Shown here piece after piece: positions 8,921-17,587 of a DNA stretch of 64,000 nt (within the stretch, counting starts at the first letter, position 1; each line of letters begins with the position of its first letter). The notes beneath the pieces are model-generated. The model was not told the DNA's origin and ran no database searches. It saw nothing but the letters and a program-made list of their open reading frames with translations. This DNA comes from an uncultured Flavobacteriaceae bacterium (GTDB lineage Bacteria > Bacteroidota > Bacteroidia > Flavobacteriales > Flavobacteriaceae), in the NCBI GenBank assembly GCA_947500445.1, contig CANMSB010000007.1, positions 62,001 to 126,000 of the forward strand, in the 5' to 3' direction. The translations under genes and the position numbers were made by a program.

Positions 8921-9925
8921 ATGTCTAAAATCGCCATCGTTATATTGAATTGGAACGGAGAGCTTCTTCTGGAAAGCTACTTGCCGTCGGTGGTGGAACA
9001 TTCCAATGGGGCCGATATTTACGTGGCCGATAATGCTTCATCCGACGATTCGGTCGCCTTTGTACGCAACAACTTTCCAGAGGTAAAAATCATACAGAAT
9101 GCCGAAAACGGTGGTTTTGCCAAAGGCTATAATGATGCACTCGTTCATGTGGATGCTGAAATTTTCTGTTTGTTGAATTCGGACGTTGAAGTCACTAAAA
9201 ATTGGTTACACCCCATTGCCGCCCTTTTTACGCAAAGGGAAGAAGTTGCCATCGTGCAGCCAAAAATTTTGGACTTGATGCGAAGGGACCATTTTGAATA
9301 TGCCGGGGCAGCAGGTGGTTTTTTAGACCAACTTGGTTATCCCTTTTGTAGGGGGCGTATTTTTCAGGAACTGGAAAAAGACGAAGGACAGTACAACGAC
9401 ATTCGTGAAATTTTTTGGGCTACCGGGGCCTGTATGTTTATCAGAAAAAAGGTATTTGACGATCTGAACGGATTTGATGAGGCTTATTTTGCACACCAGG
9501 AAGAGGTAGATCTGTGCTGGCGTGCCCAAAACAAAGGATACAAAGTATTTTATGTGGGTACTTCGGAGGTTTTTCATTTGGGCGGTTCCACTCTGAGTAA
9601 TATGAATCCCAAAAAAACCTATTTGAATTTCAGGAATTCCCTTTTTTCCATTGCAAAAAACCTACCCTTCCATAAAGCATTACCACTTATTTTTGCCCGT
9701 TTGTTGTTGGATGGGGTCGCCGCTTTGCGCTTTATTTTACAATCGAAATTCAGTCATTGCATTGCAATATTACGGGCGCACCTTAGTTTCTATCGGCATT
9801 TCAGGAAGATGTACCGCAAAAGAGAAAAAGCCAATTTTATATTAAAGTATTACCTCATTAAATCCATAGTGTGGTCCCATTTCGTACATCAAATAGAAAA
9901 GTTCGGCGATTTAGTAAAAGATTAA
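8921..9925 (+). CDS. Family 2 glycosyltransferase (rhamnosyltransferase-like)
   Basis: This 334-residue GT-A fold protein has the family 2 opening IVILNWNGE, the nucleotide-sugar site YVADNASSDDS, and the metal-binding NSDVEV motif (DxD equivalent). A later acceptor/catalytic region is E-V-D-L-C-W-R (about residue 197). The C-terminal 80 residues are basic and hydrophobic, consistent with membrane association. Such enzymes add sugars to polysaccharide or lipid-linked glycans at the cytosolic face of the inner membrane. The donor and acceptor are unknown, and no polysaccharide cluster surrounds the gene. Confidence 0.88.
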   Translation: MSKIAIVILNWNGELLLESYLPSVVEHSNGADIYVADNASSDDSVAFVRNNFPEVKIIQNAENGGFAKGYNDALVHVDAEIFCLLNSDVEVTKNWLHPIAALFTQREEVAIVQPKILDLMRRDHFEYAGAAGGFLDQLGYPFCRGRIFQELEKDEGQYNDIREIFWATGACMFIRKKVFDDLNGFDEAYFAHQEEVDLCWRAQNKGYKVFYVGTSEVFHLGGSTLSNMNPKKTYLNFRNSLFSIAKNLPFHKALPLIFARLLLDGVAALRFILQSKFSHCIAILRAHLSFYRHFRKMYRKREKANFILKYYLIKSIVWSHFVHQIEKFGDLVKD

Positions 9926-9958
9926 CTAATTTCGCGAAAAGTAAATAGGACCATTCAA

Positions 9959-9966
9959 TAATTTTG
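9959..9966 (+). promoter_or_regulatory. -7 box (TAATTTTG) for the OmpA lipoprotein gene
   Basis: TAATTTTG is an exact match to the Bacteroidota TAnnTTTG element, 57 bases before the ATG at 10023. The -33 region is weak (TTTC near 9930). A 5' leader of about 50 bases is implied. Confidence 0.45.
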
Positions 9967-10022
9967 TGGCTTGTTTACCAAAAAGCTAACATATACAAAC
10001 ATTAATATTTAGGATCAACACT

Positions 10023-10874
10023 ATGAGAAAAATCATCTTAGGCTGTTTAGGTATTTCTTTATTGCTTTCTTCATGCGTATCACAGAAAAAGTACGCGGAT
10101 TTGGAGTCCAAGGCAAAAGAAACACAGGACATGTTAAATTCGGCTACAGTTAAATTAAACGACTGTTTGGAAGAAAAAGCAACGGCTACTTCCAAAATGA
10201 AAACCTTAGAAGATCAAAATGCCTTTTTAAAGGCGAACAATCAGGAATTGATCAACAATATGGGTAATTTGACCACTTTGACCACCAAAGGGGCGGAGAA
10301 TCTTGAAAAGTCATTGGAAAGTTTAAAGGAGAAAGACCTGACGATTCGCAAACTCAACGATGCGATTACCCGACGTGACTCCGTAAACCTATCCTTGGTA
10401 CAGAGCCTTAAAGGTGTTCTTGGAAACCTTGATGACGAGGATATCGAGATCAGTGTAGAAAAAGGTGTGGTATTCGTATCCATTTCCGATAAGCTTTTGT
10501 TCAGCAGTGGCAGTTATAATGTAACCAGTCGCGCCAAGGAAATTTTGGGCAAAGTTGCACAGGTCGTCAACAACAAACCTGATTTTGAATTTATGGTAGA
10601 AGGCCATACGGACGACGTACCCTACAGCGGAGGCGTATTGAAGGACAACTGGGACTTGAGTGTGAAACGTGCAACCTCAGTGGTGCGTATTCTACAGAAC
10701 GATTATGGTGTAGACCCAAAGCGTATGACCGCTGCGGGTAGAGCGGAATTTATTCCCGTATCACAAACGGAAAAATCCAAAAACAGAAGAACACGTATCG
10801 TAGTACTTCCAAAAATCGATCAGTTTTACAGCATGATCGAAGAAGGCATGAAGGATCCTGCGATAAACGAGTAA
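10023..10874 (+). CDS. OmpA-family lipoprotein with coiled coil
   Basis: This 283-residue lipoprotein has a signal peptide ending in LLSSC, a long coiled coil (about 25-135), and an OmpA-like peptidoglycan-binding domain (about 150-283). The domain keeps the key pattern VEGHTDDVP, DLSVKRA, AAGRAEFIP and NRRTRI, so it should bind the diaminopimelate of peptidoglycan. It probably tethers the outer membrane to the wall. It stands alone, with its own -7 box and a strong terminator. A degenerate paralogue lies at 19456-20226, which keeps the coiled coil and general layout but loses the binding residues. Confidence 0.88.
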   Translation: MRKIILGCLGISLLLSSCVSQKKYADLESKAKETQDMLNSATVKLNDCLEEKATATSKMKTLEDQNAFLKANNQELINNMGNLTTLTTKGAENLEKSLESLKEKDLTIRKLNDAITRRDSVNLSLVQSLKGVLGNLDDEDIEISVEKGVVFVSISDKLLFSSGSYNVTSRAKEILGKVAQVVNNKPDFEFMVEGHTDDVPYSGGVLKDNWDLSVKRATSVVRILQNDYGVDPKRMTAAGRAEFIPVSQTEKSKNRRTRIVVLPKIDQFYSMIEEGMKDPAINE

Positions 10875-10900
10875 ACCTTCTTACACACATTGAACATTGT

Positions 10901-10930
10901 AAAAGTGCGCCAAATGGCGCACTTTTTTTT
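10901..10930 (+). terminator. Rho-independent terminator of the OmpA lipoprotein gene
   Basis: An AAAGTGCGCC stem pairs perfectly with GGCGCACTTT around an AAAT loop and runs into a T8 tract, starting 27 bases after the stop codon. It is a textbook intrinsic terminator. A second dyad of 9 bp lies at 10947-10972 but has no clear T tract. Confidence 0.9.
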
Positions 10931-11135
10931 GTGAAAAACTGAAACTAATTAATACTATTCCTGGTATTAATTTACCTTTTAAAAATTACTGATCCTCAAA
11001 TGCAACTGCCAATTTGTCCAAGATCAGTGGCCTTGAGTACTTGGAAGAACGGCTTACACGAAAACTAACGATTGTAATCGGTGAGTTGATTTTCAAGCAA
11101 CCCTAAATAGTACTTGGCAAGCTGTACCGGTTTAC

Positions 11136-11756
11136 CTAAACAATACTGCTATCTCCTTTTCCTTCCCTAACCAGGATAGGCGCGCCCTGCGATAAGTCTA
11201 TTATCGTTGAGGCCACGTTATCGCCGTAACCCCCATCGATGACGATATCGACCAAATCTGCCCATTTTTCAAAAATCAATTCCGGATCTGTAGTATATTC
11301 CAATAGTTCATCCTCATCGTAGATGGACGTGGATACGATGGGATTGCCCAAAGCGGACACCAAGGTTCGGGGAATACTATTGTCCGGTACCCGAATACCG
11401 ACAGTCTTCTTTTTTTTAAAATCCTTGGGCAAATTATTGTTCCCGGGCAAAATGAAGGTATACGGGCCGGGTAAAGCTCTTTTTAGGATTTTAAATGTTG
11501 CCGTATCTATCTGGCGTACATAATCGGAAAGATTGCTTAGGTCCGCACAGATAAAGGACCATTGCGCTTTTGAAAGCTTTATTCCCTTGATTCGGGCAAT
11601 ACGCTCCAAAGCCTTGGTTTTGGTAATATCGCATCCCAAACCATACACGGTATCCGTTGGATAAATTACCAAGCCCCCTTTTTGTAATACCTCCACTACC
11701 CTTGCAATTTTTCGGGCATCGGGATTTTCCTCATAAAGTTTGATAAATTCTGCCAT
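11136..11756 (-). CDS. L-threonylcarbamoyladenylate synthase (Sua5/YciO/YrdC family)
   Basis: This 206-residue single-domain enzyme makes threonylcarbamoyl-AMP from threonine, bicarbonate and ATP for the t6A37 tRNA modification. It has the YrdC signature YPTDTVYGLGCD near residue 33, a K-x-R type region at IARIKGIKLSK, PGPYTFILPG, and the conserved STIIDLS segment near the C-terminus. It lacks the extra Sua5 C-terminal domain, so it is of TsaC/YrdC length. YciO-type paralogues with uncertain activity exist in bacteria, so the precise paralogue is not settled. The gene is read leftward from a region that holds repeat copy A. Confidence 0.85.
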   Translation of the reverse strand: MAEFIKLYEENPDARKIARVVEVLQKGGLVIYPTDTVYGLGCDITKTKALERIARIKGIKLSKAQWSFICADLSNLSDYVRQIDTATFKILKRALPGPYTFILPGNNNLPKDFKKKKTVGIRVPDNSIPRTLVSALGNPIVSTSIYDEDELLEYTTDPELIFEKWADLVDIVIDGGYGDNVASTIIDLSQGAPILVREGKGDSSIV

Positions 11757-11783
11757 ATTGTGGTCGGGTTTGTTATGAAGTTA

Positions 11784-11943
11784 TACCATTTTAACGTTGA
11801 AATGGCGCGTATAGAAATTGAATTATTTTTTAGTTGTTCGAGACAAAAAATCTAAGCATAGCCTTAGCTACGGTTATATTTTTTAACGAAGAACAGCTGA
11901 AAAAGAAACGATTTATTAGTGCTATTTCAAAGTTAAGATGGTA
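11784..11943 (+). repeat. 160-bp TTA-flanked inverted-terminus repeat, copy A
   Basis: This is one of three copies of a 160-161 bp element (others at 16018-16178, inverted, and 59120-59279). The ends are inverted: TACCATTTTAAC at the left and GTTAAGATGGTA at the right. TTA flanks both ends (11781-11783 and 11944-11946), like a 3-bp target duplication. The inside has a partly symmetric core around TAAGCATAGCCTTAGCTACG. A further near-palindrome made of the two end sequences alone follows at 11947-11970. No coding capacity is seen. It fits a miniature transposable element (MITE); no matching transposase is in the window. Confidence 0.7.
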
Positions 11944-11946
11944 TTA

Positions 11947-11970
11947 TACCATTTTAACGTTGAAATGGTA
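11947..11970. repeat. Solitary end-to-end palindrome of the 160-bp repeat
   Basis: TACCATTTTAAC is joined directly to GTTGAAATGGTA, so the two ends of the 160-bp repeat meet without the internal sequence. It abuts copy A across a shared TTA. It may be a deletion product or a nested insertion. Confidence 0.6.
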
Positions 11971-12131
11971 TTCGTTCTAATCGTAATGATAATTAAAATG
12001 TACCAAAAAAATCATACCTTGGCACTATTAAAATCTAGCATTAACATACCATCTGCCTAGTAATTTCCTAGGAAAAAAGGAGTGCCTTCATTCTTTAGGC
12101 ACCCTATACACTAATGTTATGGCATTTTTTA

Positions 12132-12782
12132 ATGAAAACAAACGAAAAAATCGCCGTAATCGGCGGTACCGGAAAATCAGGGTCTTACCTGGTTCGCCAA
12201 CTTCAAAAACAAAAATATCACTTTAGACTTTTAGTACGTAATCCGGAACGTTTTGTTCCTGAGCTCGAATCCACTTCCGTTGTTGTGGGCGATGTTTCGG
12301 ACGTGAACACCGTTCGCACCCTATTGAGGGGCTGCACTACCGTTCTCAGTTGCTTGGGAAGCGGTATCCCGGCCAGTAAACCTACCATTTTTAGTACTGC
12401 CACTGCAACTGTTTTGCGGTGCATGTCGGAATTGGACATCCGGAGGTATATCGTACTGACCGGATTAAATGTGGATACCCCCAAGGACAAAAAGGGGGTT
12501 GCAACCAAGTTTTCTACCGATTGGATGTATGAAAACTACCCTATATCGACAAAGGACCGTCAACGGGAATATGAATTATTGGTCAATAGTACTATCGATT
12601 GGACCTTGCTACGATTGCCATTGATCACACTCACCGATAAAACGACGACGACGGAAAGCAGTTTAATCGACTGTGGCTTCCCAGAGATAAGTGCAGCTTC
12701 CCTGGTCCGTTTTATGGTGGAGCAACTAAAAAGTGACCTTTATATAAAACAGGCTCCTTTCGTATTCGACAAACCGATCTGA
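12132..12782 (+). CDS. NAD(P)-binding protein (NmrA/atypical SDR-like)
   Basis: This 216-residue Rossmann protein begins with the dinucleotide motif IGGTGKSGSYLV, followed by the basic residues R-N-P-E-R after the second strand, which suggest NADP binding. It resembles NmrA-like or NAD(P)H-binding sensor and reductase proteins. The classical YxxxK pair is not evident in the expected place. The ATG at 12132 gives the normal family N-terminus; the longer frame begins at 12114. A short hairpin (GTGCCT/AGGCAC, 12082-12102) sits in the leader. The reaction is unknown. Confidence 0.75.
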   Translation: MKTNEKIAVIGGTGKSGSYLVRQLQKQKYHFRLLVRNPERFVPELESTSVVVGDVSDVNTVRTLLRGCTTVLSCLGSGIPASKPTIFSTATATVLRCMSELDIRRYIVLTGLNVDTPKDKKGVATKFSTDWMYENYPISTKDRQREYELLVNSTIDWTLLRLPLITLTDKTTTTESSLIDCGFPEISAASLVRFMVEQLKSDLYIKQAPFVFDKPI

Positions 12783-12985
12783 CCGCATTGTGTCATAACT
12801 GACCTTCGGGCTCCCATTCTGGGGTTCGAAGGTTTTTTTCCTTGCATATGTTACCCTTGTTTTCTGAAAAAGAAAATACGGTGTACCGATACTCACTACT
12901 TTACATCATCTAGTTTTTGAGGTTACCGCAAGTCATCCTTTTCATGGAGTCGGATCGTTATATCGGCCCAACTGATATCGATGCC

Positions 12986-13522
12986 CTATTCCAAATTCGA
13001 TTTTAAATTTTCAAGTCCAATACTAAAATCGTTGCCTAGGGCTTCTTCCATATCCAAAAACAACAACATGATGTTCATGGGATAATCCATATGCCCTTCA
13101 AAACCCCATTTTACCATGGTTTGATCGGCAGAAACACTTTCTGTGGTCATATAGGCCTTGTCCGAAGATTCAAATGGCTCCTTAAATCGCAAAGCAAAAT
13201 CAATTCGTGCGCCTTCTTTGATATCCATTATCTCTTGTTCCCCAACACCAACATCGGCACTATCGCTGGCCCAACCCGCAACAAAACCTACCGTACCATC
13301 GGTTCCGGAATAGAACCGCTGCATGTGCGGATCCATACTGGCCCACTTGCTAAATTTTTCCTGGTTTTTTAATGATTTGATGTAATCGAAAACCTGTTGA
13401 TTGGGTTTATTGACCACGATTTCCCTTTCTACCGAGTAATCCTTATCAGTGAAAGCTGCGATTACTAACGGAACTACAATTATAATGACCAGCGCCAAAA
13501 AAACTTTTTTTAAGATTCCCAT
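12986..13522 (-). CDS. SRPBCC-family (polyketide cyclase/START-like) protein with N-terminal membrane anchor
   Basis: This 178-residue protein has an N-terminal hydrophobic helix (about 4-23), then a START/SRPBCC fold beginning with YSVEREIVVNKP and the typical VFDYIKSLKN helix. The family binds hydrophobic ligands. The anchor implies that the domain lies on the outer face of the inner membrane. No partner genes are evident. The fold assignment is good, but the ligand and role are unknown. Confidence 0.78.
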   Translation of the reverse strand: MGILKKVFLALVIIIVVPLVIAAFTDKDYSVEREIVVNKPNQQVFDYIKSLKNQEKFSKWASMDPHMQRFYSGTDGTVGFVAGWASDSADVGVGEQEIMDIKEGARIDFALRFKEPFESSDKAYMTTESVSADQTMVKWGFEGHMDYPMNIMLLFLDMEEALGNDFSIGLENLKSNLE

Positions 13523-13642
13523 AGTTATACTTTTAGAATTGCAATGTACTAAAAATCAGCACAATCCCATTCGCATAGCACTTAAAAAACAGGTTTTTTA
13601 ATCATTGGTATCCCGTTTTGGAAACAAGAGCAGCTGTAGGAT

Positions 13643-15970
13643 TCAGTTCAAGACCTCCAATTTTGCAAAACGCAACAATAACTTTTTAATGTCACCTTTA
13701 TCAAATTGTATCTCTGCCTTTTTATCGTTGCCGACCCCTTCGATCTTTAAAATTTTCCCTCTTCCGAAACGGGTATGGTTGACCAGGGTACCTACCTCAA
13801 GATTGGTATCCGCAACCTGGGTATTTCCAATGGGTTTGGAAAGTTCGGGTTTTAGTTTGCGAAGTTTCCGCAATTGATTTTCGTTGGGTTTGATTACGCT
13901 TGGTGGCGTTCCATTGGCCGGTTTGGTCTGTCGCAATTTGCTTTTGTCCACCGTTCCAAAAATATCCGAATCTATTAACGGTTTGTAGCGGTACCCACCG
14001 TCCAAAGGCGTTAAGTTCTCTACGTATTGCTCATCGATTTCCTCTAAAAATCGGCTTGGCTCGGCATCGATGAGTTTTCCCCAACGATATCGGTTTTGTG
14101 TATAGGTCAGATATGCCTGTTTCTCCGCTCGGGTGAGGGCAACATAAAACAACCTTCGCTCCTCTTCCAATTCACTACGGGTACTCATGCTCATTGCGGA
14201 AGGAAAGAGATCCTCCTCCATTCCAACGATATACACATAAGGAAACTCCAGTCCTTTTGCCAAATGTATGGTCATGAGCGCTACGCGATCGTCGTCACCG
14301 GTATCCTTATCAAGATCGGTGGCCAATGCCACATCCTCCAAAAATTCGGAAAGATCGCCTTTGGCACCATCTAATTCTTTCTGCCCCTCCACAAAATCTT
14401 TGATACCGTTCAACAGTTCCTCAATATTCTCCATACGGGCTATTCCCTCGGGAGTACCATCCTTTTTGAATTCCAGGAGTACCCCGGTTTTTTTGGCCAC
14501 ATGTTCGGACAGGGTAAATGCGTCGGCCCCTTCGTTCATAATCTGAAAACTTTTGATCATGGTCGCAAAATCCTTTAATTTGTTTTTGGTTCCCGAATTG
14601 ATCCTTAAATCGATTTTATCCAAGTTTTCGATCACTTCAAAAATGGAACGCCCATAATGGTTTGCCGCAACGACCAATTTATCTACGGTCGTTTGCCCAA
14701 TGCCCCTTCCCGGAAAATTGATGACCCGTTTTAACGCCTCTTCATCCTTAGGATTTACTACAAGGCGTAAATAGCCGAGTACATCTTTTATCTCTTTACG
14801 CTGATAAAACGAAAGTCCCCCATAAATACGGTATGGAATGTCCCGTTTGCGCAATGCATCCTCAATCGACCTCGACTGCGAATTTGTTCGATACAGCACG
14901 GCGAATTCCCCGTTCGACATTTGCTGCTGCATTCGGTTCTCCCAAATAGAGCCCGCAACGTAACGTCCTTCTTCCGCATCGGTAGGGCTTCGGTGTATTT
15001 TGATCATTGCCCCTTCATCGTTGGCCGTCCAAACTACCTTCTCGAGCTGGTTCTTGTTCTTTTCAATAATGGAGTTTGCGGCATTTACGATGTTTTTTGT
15101 AGATCGATAATTTTGCTCCAACCGATACATGCCCACATTTTCATAATCCCTTTGAAAATTTAGGATATTGCTGATGTTCGCTCCCCTAAAGGAGTAAATA
15201 CTTTGGGCGTCGTCACCCACTACACAAATATTGTGATACCTGTCGGCCATTGCCTTTACAATGAGGTATTGGGAATGGTTGGTATCTTGATACTCATCTA
15301 CGAGGATGTAGCGAAACCGGTCCTGATACTTCATCAATACTTCTGGAAAGCGGTTCAACAACTCATTGGTCCGTAGCAAAAGATCATCAAAATCCATGGC
15401 GCCCGCTTTGAAACAGCGATCTACATAATGTTGATAAATCTCTCCCATTCGGGGACGTTTTGCCATGGCATCGGCCTCGACCAGCTCCGGATTGTTCAAA
15501 TACGCCTTTACGGTTATCAAGCTGTTCTTATAGGAAGAAATCCTGTTTTGTACCTGTTTGTATTTGTATACGTCCTTGTCCAGCCCCATTTCTTTGATAA
15601 TGGATGCGATCAAGCGTTGGGAGTCCTGGGTGTCATAGATGGTGAAATTGCTGGGAAAACCCAGCTTGTTCCCATCGAAACGTAACAATTTTGCAAAAAC
15701 CGAGTGAAAGGTACCCATCCAAAGATTCTTTGCCTCGGACGAACCCACAATTTGGGCGATACGTTTTTTCATTTCGCGGGCGGCCTTATTGGTAAAGGTC
15801 AGTGCCAGAATATTAAAGGAATCAACGCCCTGGGCCATCAGGTGGGCAATACGGTAGGTCAGTACCCGGGTCTTTCCGGAGCCTGCTCCCGCAATTACCA
15901 TTAAAGGCCCGTCCTTATGAAGAACGGGAGCTTTTTGGGCGTCGTTTAACTCGTCTATGAAAGTGCTCAA
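13643..15970 (-). CDS. UvrD/PcrA-type superfamily 1 ATP-dependent DNA helicase
   Basis: This 775-residue 3'-5' helicase acts in DNA repair and removal of blocked complexes. It has the Q-motif region L-N-D-A-Q-K, Walker A GAGSGKT, TFTNKAA, Walker B VDEYQDTN, GDDAQSIYSFRGA, YRTNSQSR, the late motif VALMTIHLAKGLEFPYV in part, and FYVALTRA. The C-terminus carries a Tudor-like segment (LVNHTRFGRGKIL) known from PcrA/UvrD. The start is TTG at 15970, because the next in-frame ATG lies just before Walker A and would remove the Q motif. Repeat copy B lies 47 bases upstream. Confidence 0.92.
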   Translation of the reverse strand: MSTFIDELNDAQKAPVLHKDGPLMVIAGAGSGKTRVLTYRIAHLMAQGVDSFNILALTFTNKAAREMKKRIAQIVGSSEAKNLWMGTFHSVFAKLLRFDGNKLGFPSNFTIYDTQDSQRLIASIIKEMGLDKDVYKYKQVQNRISSYKNSLITVKAYLNNPELVEADAMAKRPRMGEIYQHYVDRCFKAGAMDFDDLLLRTNELLNRFPEVLMKYQDRFRYILVDEYQDTNHSQYLIVKAMADRYHNICVVGDDAQSIYSFRGANISNILNFQRDYENVGMYRLEQNYRSTKNIVNAANSIIEKNKNQLEKVVWTANDEGAMIKIHRSPTDAEEGRYVAGSIWENRMQQQMSNGEFAVLYRTNSQSRSIEDALRKRDIPYRIYGGLSFYQRKEIKDVLGYLRLVVNPKDEEALKRVINFPGRGIGQTTVDKLVVAANHYGRSIFEVIENLDKIDLRINSGTKNKLKDFATMIKSFQIMNEGADAFTLSEHVAKKTGVLLEFKKDGTPEGIARMENIEELLNGIKDFVEGQKELDGAKGDLSEFLEDVALATDLDKDTGDDDRVALMTIHLAKGLEFPYVYIVGMEEDLFPSAMSMSTRSELEEERRLFYVALTRAEKQAYLTYTQNRYRWGKLIDAEPSRFLEEIDEQYVENLTPLDGGYRYKPLIDSDIFGTVDKSKLRQTKPANGTPPSVIKPNENQLRKLRKLKPELSKPIGNTQVADTNLEVGTLVNHTRFGRGKILKIEGVGNDKKAEIQFDKGDIKKLLLRFAKLEVLN

Positions 15971-16017
15971 ATCTAAAGGGGTTTTGCCCTGTGAAATTAG
16001 GAATAATTGGGGGTTTA

Positions 16018-16178
16018 TACCATTTTAACCTTGAAATAGCGCTAATAAATCGTTTCTTTTCCCGTTTTTCTTCGTTAAAAAATATAAGCATAGCTAAGGC
16101 CATGCTTATATTTTTTGCCTTGAATACCTGAAAAAATAATTCAATTTCTATACGTACCATTTCAAAGTTAAAATGGTA
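16018..16178 (-). repeat. 160-bp TTA-flanked inverted-terminus repeat, copy B (inverted)
   Basis: This is the reverse complement of copies A and C. The ends are TACCATTTTAAC and GTTAAAATGGTA, with TTA on both sides (16015-16017 and 16179-16181). The internal dyad is best in this copy: AAAAAATATAAGCAT pairs perfectly with ATGCTTATATTTTTT across a 10-base loop. It sits between the divergent helicase and M20 genes, so it is not placed as a terminator. Confidence 0.7.
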
Positions 16179-16276
16179 TTAATAAAACGCTCCCTCTCAT
16201 AATTATAAACAATCAATGGTAGATTTCCCGATTTTGGATATATTTAGGAACTGAACAGGTTTGAACACGAAAAAAT

Positions 16277-17551
16277 ATGAAGCGATTACTACTGAGTACT
16301 ATTTTTTTAACGATAAGCTGGTCCGCGAGCCACGCTCAGGACCTCTCCAAGGCCTACACCGACATTGAAAGCAAAGTCGTTGAATGGCGCAGGGATATCC
16401 ATCAAAACCCGGAACTGGGCAATAGGGAGTTCAAAACTGCCGAAAAGATTGCCAAACACCTAAAGTCCTTGGGAATCGAGGTTCAAACCGGGGTTGCACA
16501 TACCGGTGTGGTAGGCCTCTTAAAAGGCGGACAACCGGGTAAAGTAGTAGCCCTGCGAGCGGATATTGATGCCCTGCCCGTAACGGAAAGAAACGATCTT
16601 CCGTTCAAATCAACGGTTACGACCGAATTCGCGGGAGAACAGGTAGGTGTTATGCACGCATGCGGCCACGATACCCATGTTGCAATCCTTATGGGCGTAG
16701 CGGAAGTACTGGCCAAAAACAAGCAGCAGATCAAAGGTACGGTCAAGTTTGTTTTTCAACCGGCGGAAGAAGGACCACCACCAGGGGAAGAAGGCGGTGC
16801 ACTATTGATGGTTAAAGAAGGGGTTATGGAAAACCCAAAGGTAGATGCCATTTTTGGGCTCCACATCAATTCCCAGACACCCGTGGGAACAATCCGTTAT
16901 AAAGCGGGTGGGATTATGGCCGCCGCGCAAAGTTTCACCATTAAGGTAAAGGGAAAACAAAGTCACGGCTCGCAACCTTGGTCGGGTGTCGACCCTATTC
17001 TGATCAGTGCGAAAATTATCGATGGCCTTCAAACGATCATCAGTCGTGAATCGGAATTGACCAATGAGGCCGCCGTAATTACCGTGGGTAAAATAAAAAG
17101 TGGCATCCGTTTTAACATTATTCCCGAAAGTGCCGAAATGATCGGGACCATTCGCACCTTGGACTATGATATGAAAGATCACATCAACCGACGTATGAAA
17201 GAAATGGTATCGACTATAGCGAAAGCTTACGGTGGGGAAGCTACCTGTGAAATTAGGGAGGCCACCGAAATCACCTATAACGAACCGGCATTGGTAGAAC
17301 AAATGCTCCCAACGATGCAACGTGTTGCCGGAGCGGAAAATGTACAATTGCAAAAAGCGATTACCGGTGCCGAGGATTTCTCCTATTTCCAAAAGGAAGC
17401 GCCTGGATTTTTCTTTTTCCTGGGCGGAATGACACCGGGAAATACCGAATCGTTCCCACACCACACCCCTGACTTTTTAATCGATGATAGCGGTTTGTTA
17501 TTGGGTGTTAAAACGCTTACCGAAATGAGTTTGGATTACCTGAACAATTGA
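16277..17551 (+). CDS. Exported M20-family amidohydrolase (M20D/AbgB/HipO-like)
   Basis: This 424-residue metallohydrolase has a cleavable signal peptide (ends near SHAQ) and acts in the periplasm or outside. Zinc ligands and catalytic residues are visible as HACGHDTH (about residue 127), Q-P-A-E-E-G (about 162), H-S-H-type GLHIN (about 195), and the late HHTPDF. A dimerisation domain is inserted between them. Relatives cleave N-acyl amino acids, hippurate or p-aminobenzoyl-glutamate, so a role in peptide or conjugate scavenging is likely. The precise substrate is not visible. Confidence 0.88.
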   Translation: MKRLLLSTIFLTISWSASHAQDLSKAYTDIESKVVEWRRDIHQNPELGNREFKTAEKIAKHLKSLGIEVQTGVAHTGVVGLLKGGQPGKVVALRADIDALPVTERNDLPFKSTVTTEFAGEQVGVMHACGHDTHVAILMGVAEVLAKNKQQIKGTVKFVFQPAEEGPPPGEEGGALLMVKEGVMENPKVDAIFGLHINSQTPVGTIRYKAGGIMAAAQSFTIKVKGKQSHGSQPWSGVDPILISAKIIDGLQTIISRESELTNEAAVITVGKIKSGIRFNIIPESAEMIGTIRTLDYDMKDHINRRMKEMVSTIAKAYGGEATCEIREATEITYNEPALVEQMLPTMQRVAGAENVQLQKAITGAEDFSYFQKEAPGFFFFLGGMTPGNTESFPHHTPDFLIDDSGLLLGVKTLTEMSLDYLNN

Positions 17552-17587
17552 ATAGAAAAAAACGGAACATAACCCCAAAAGGTACCT

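Noticed and set aside
11784-11943. 160-bp repeat as a bidirectional terminator
   Set aside because: Copies A and B lie between divergent genes where no transcript ends; a mobile or regulatory element fits better.
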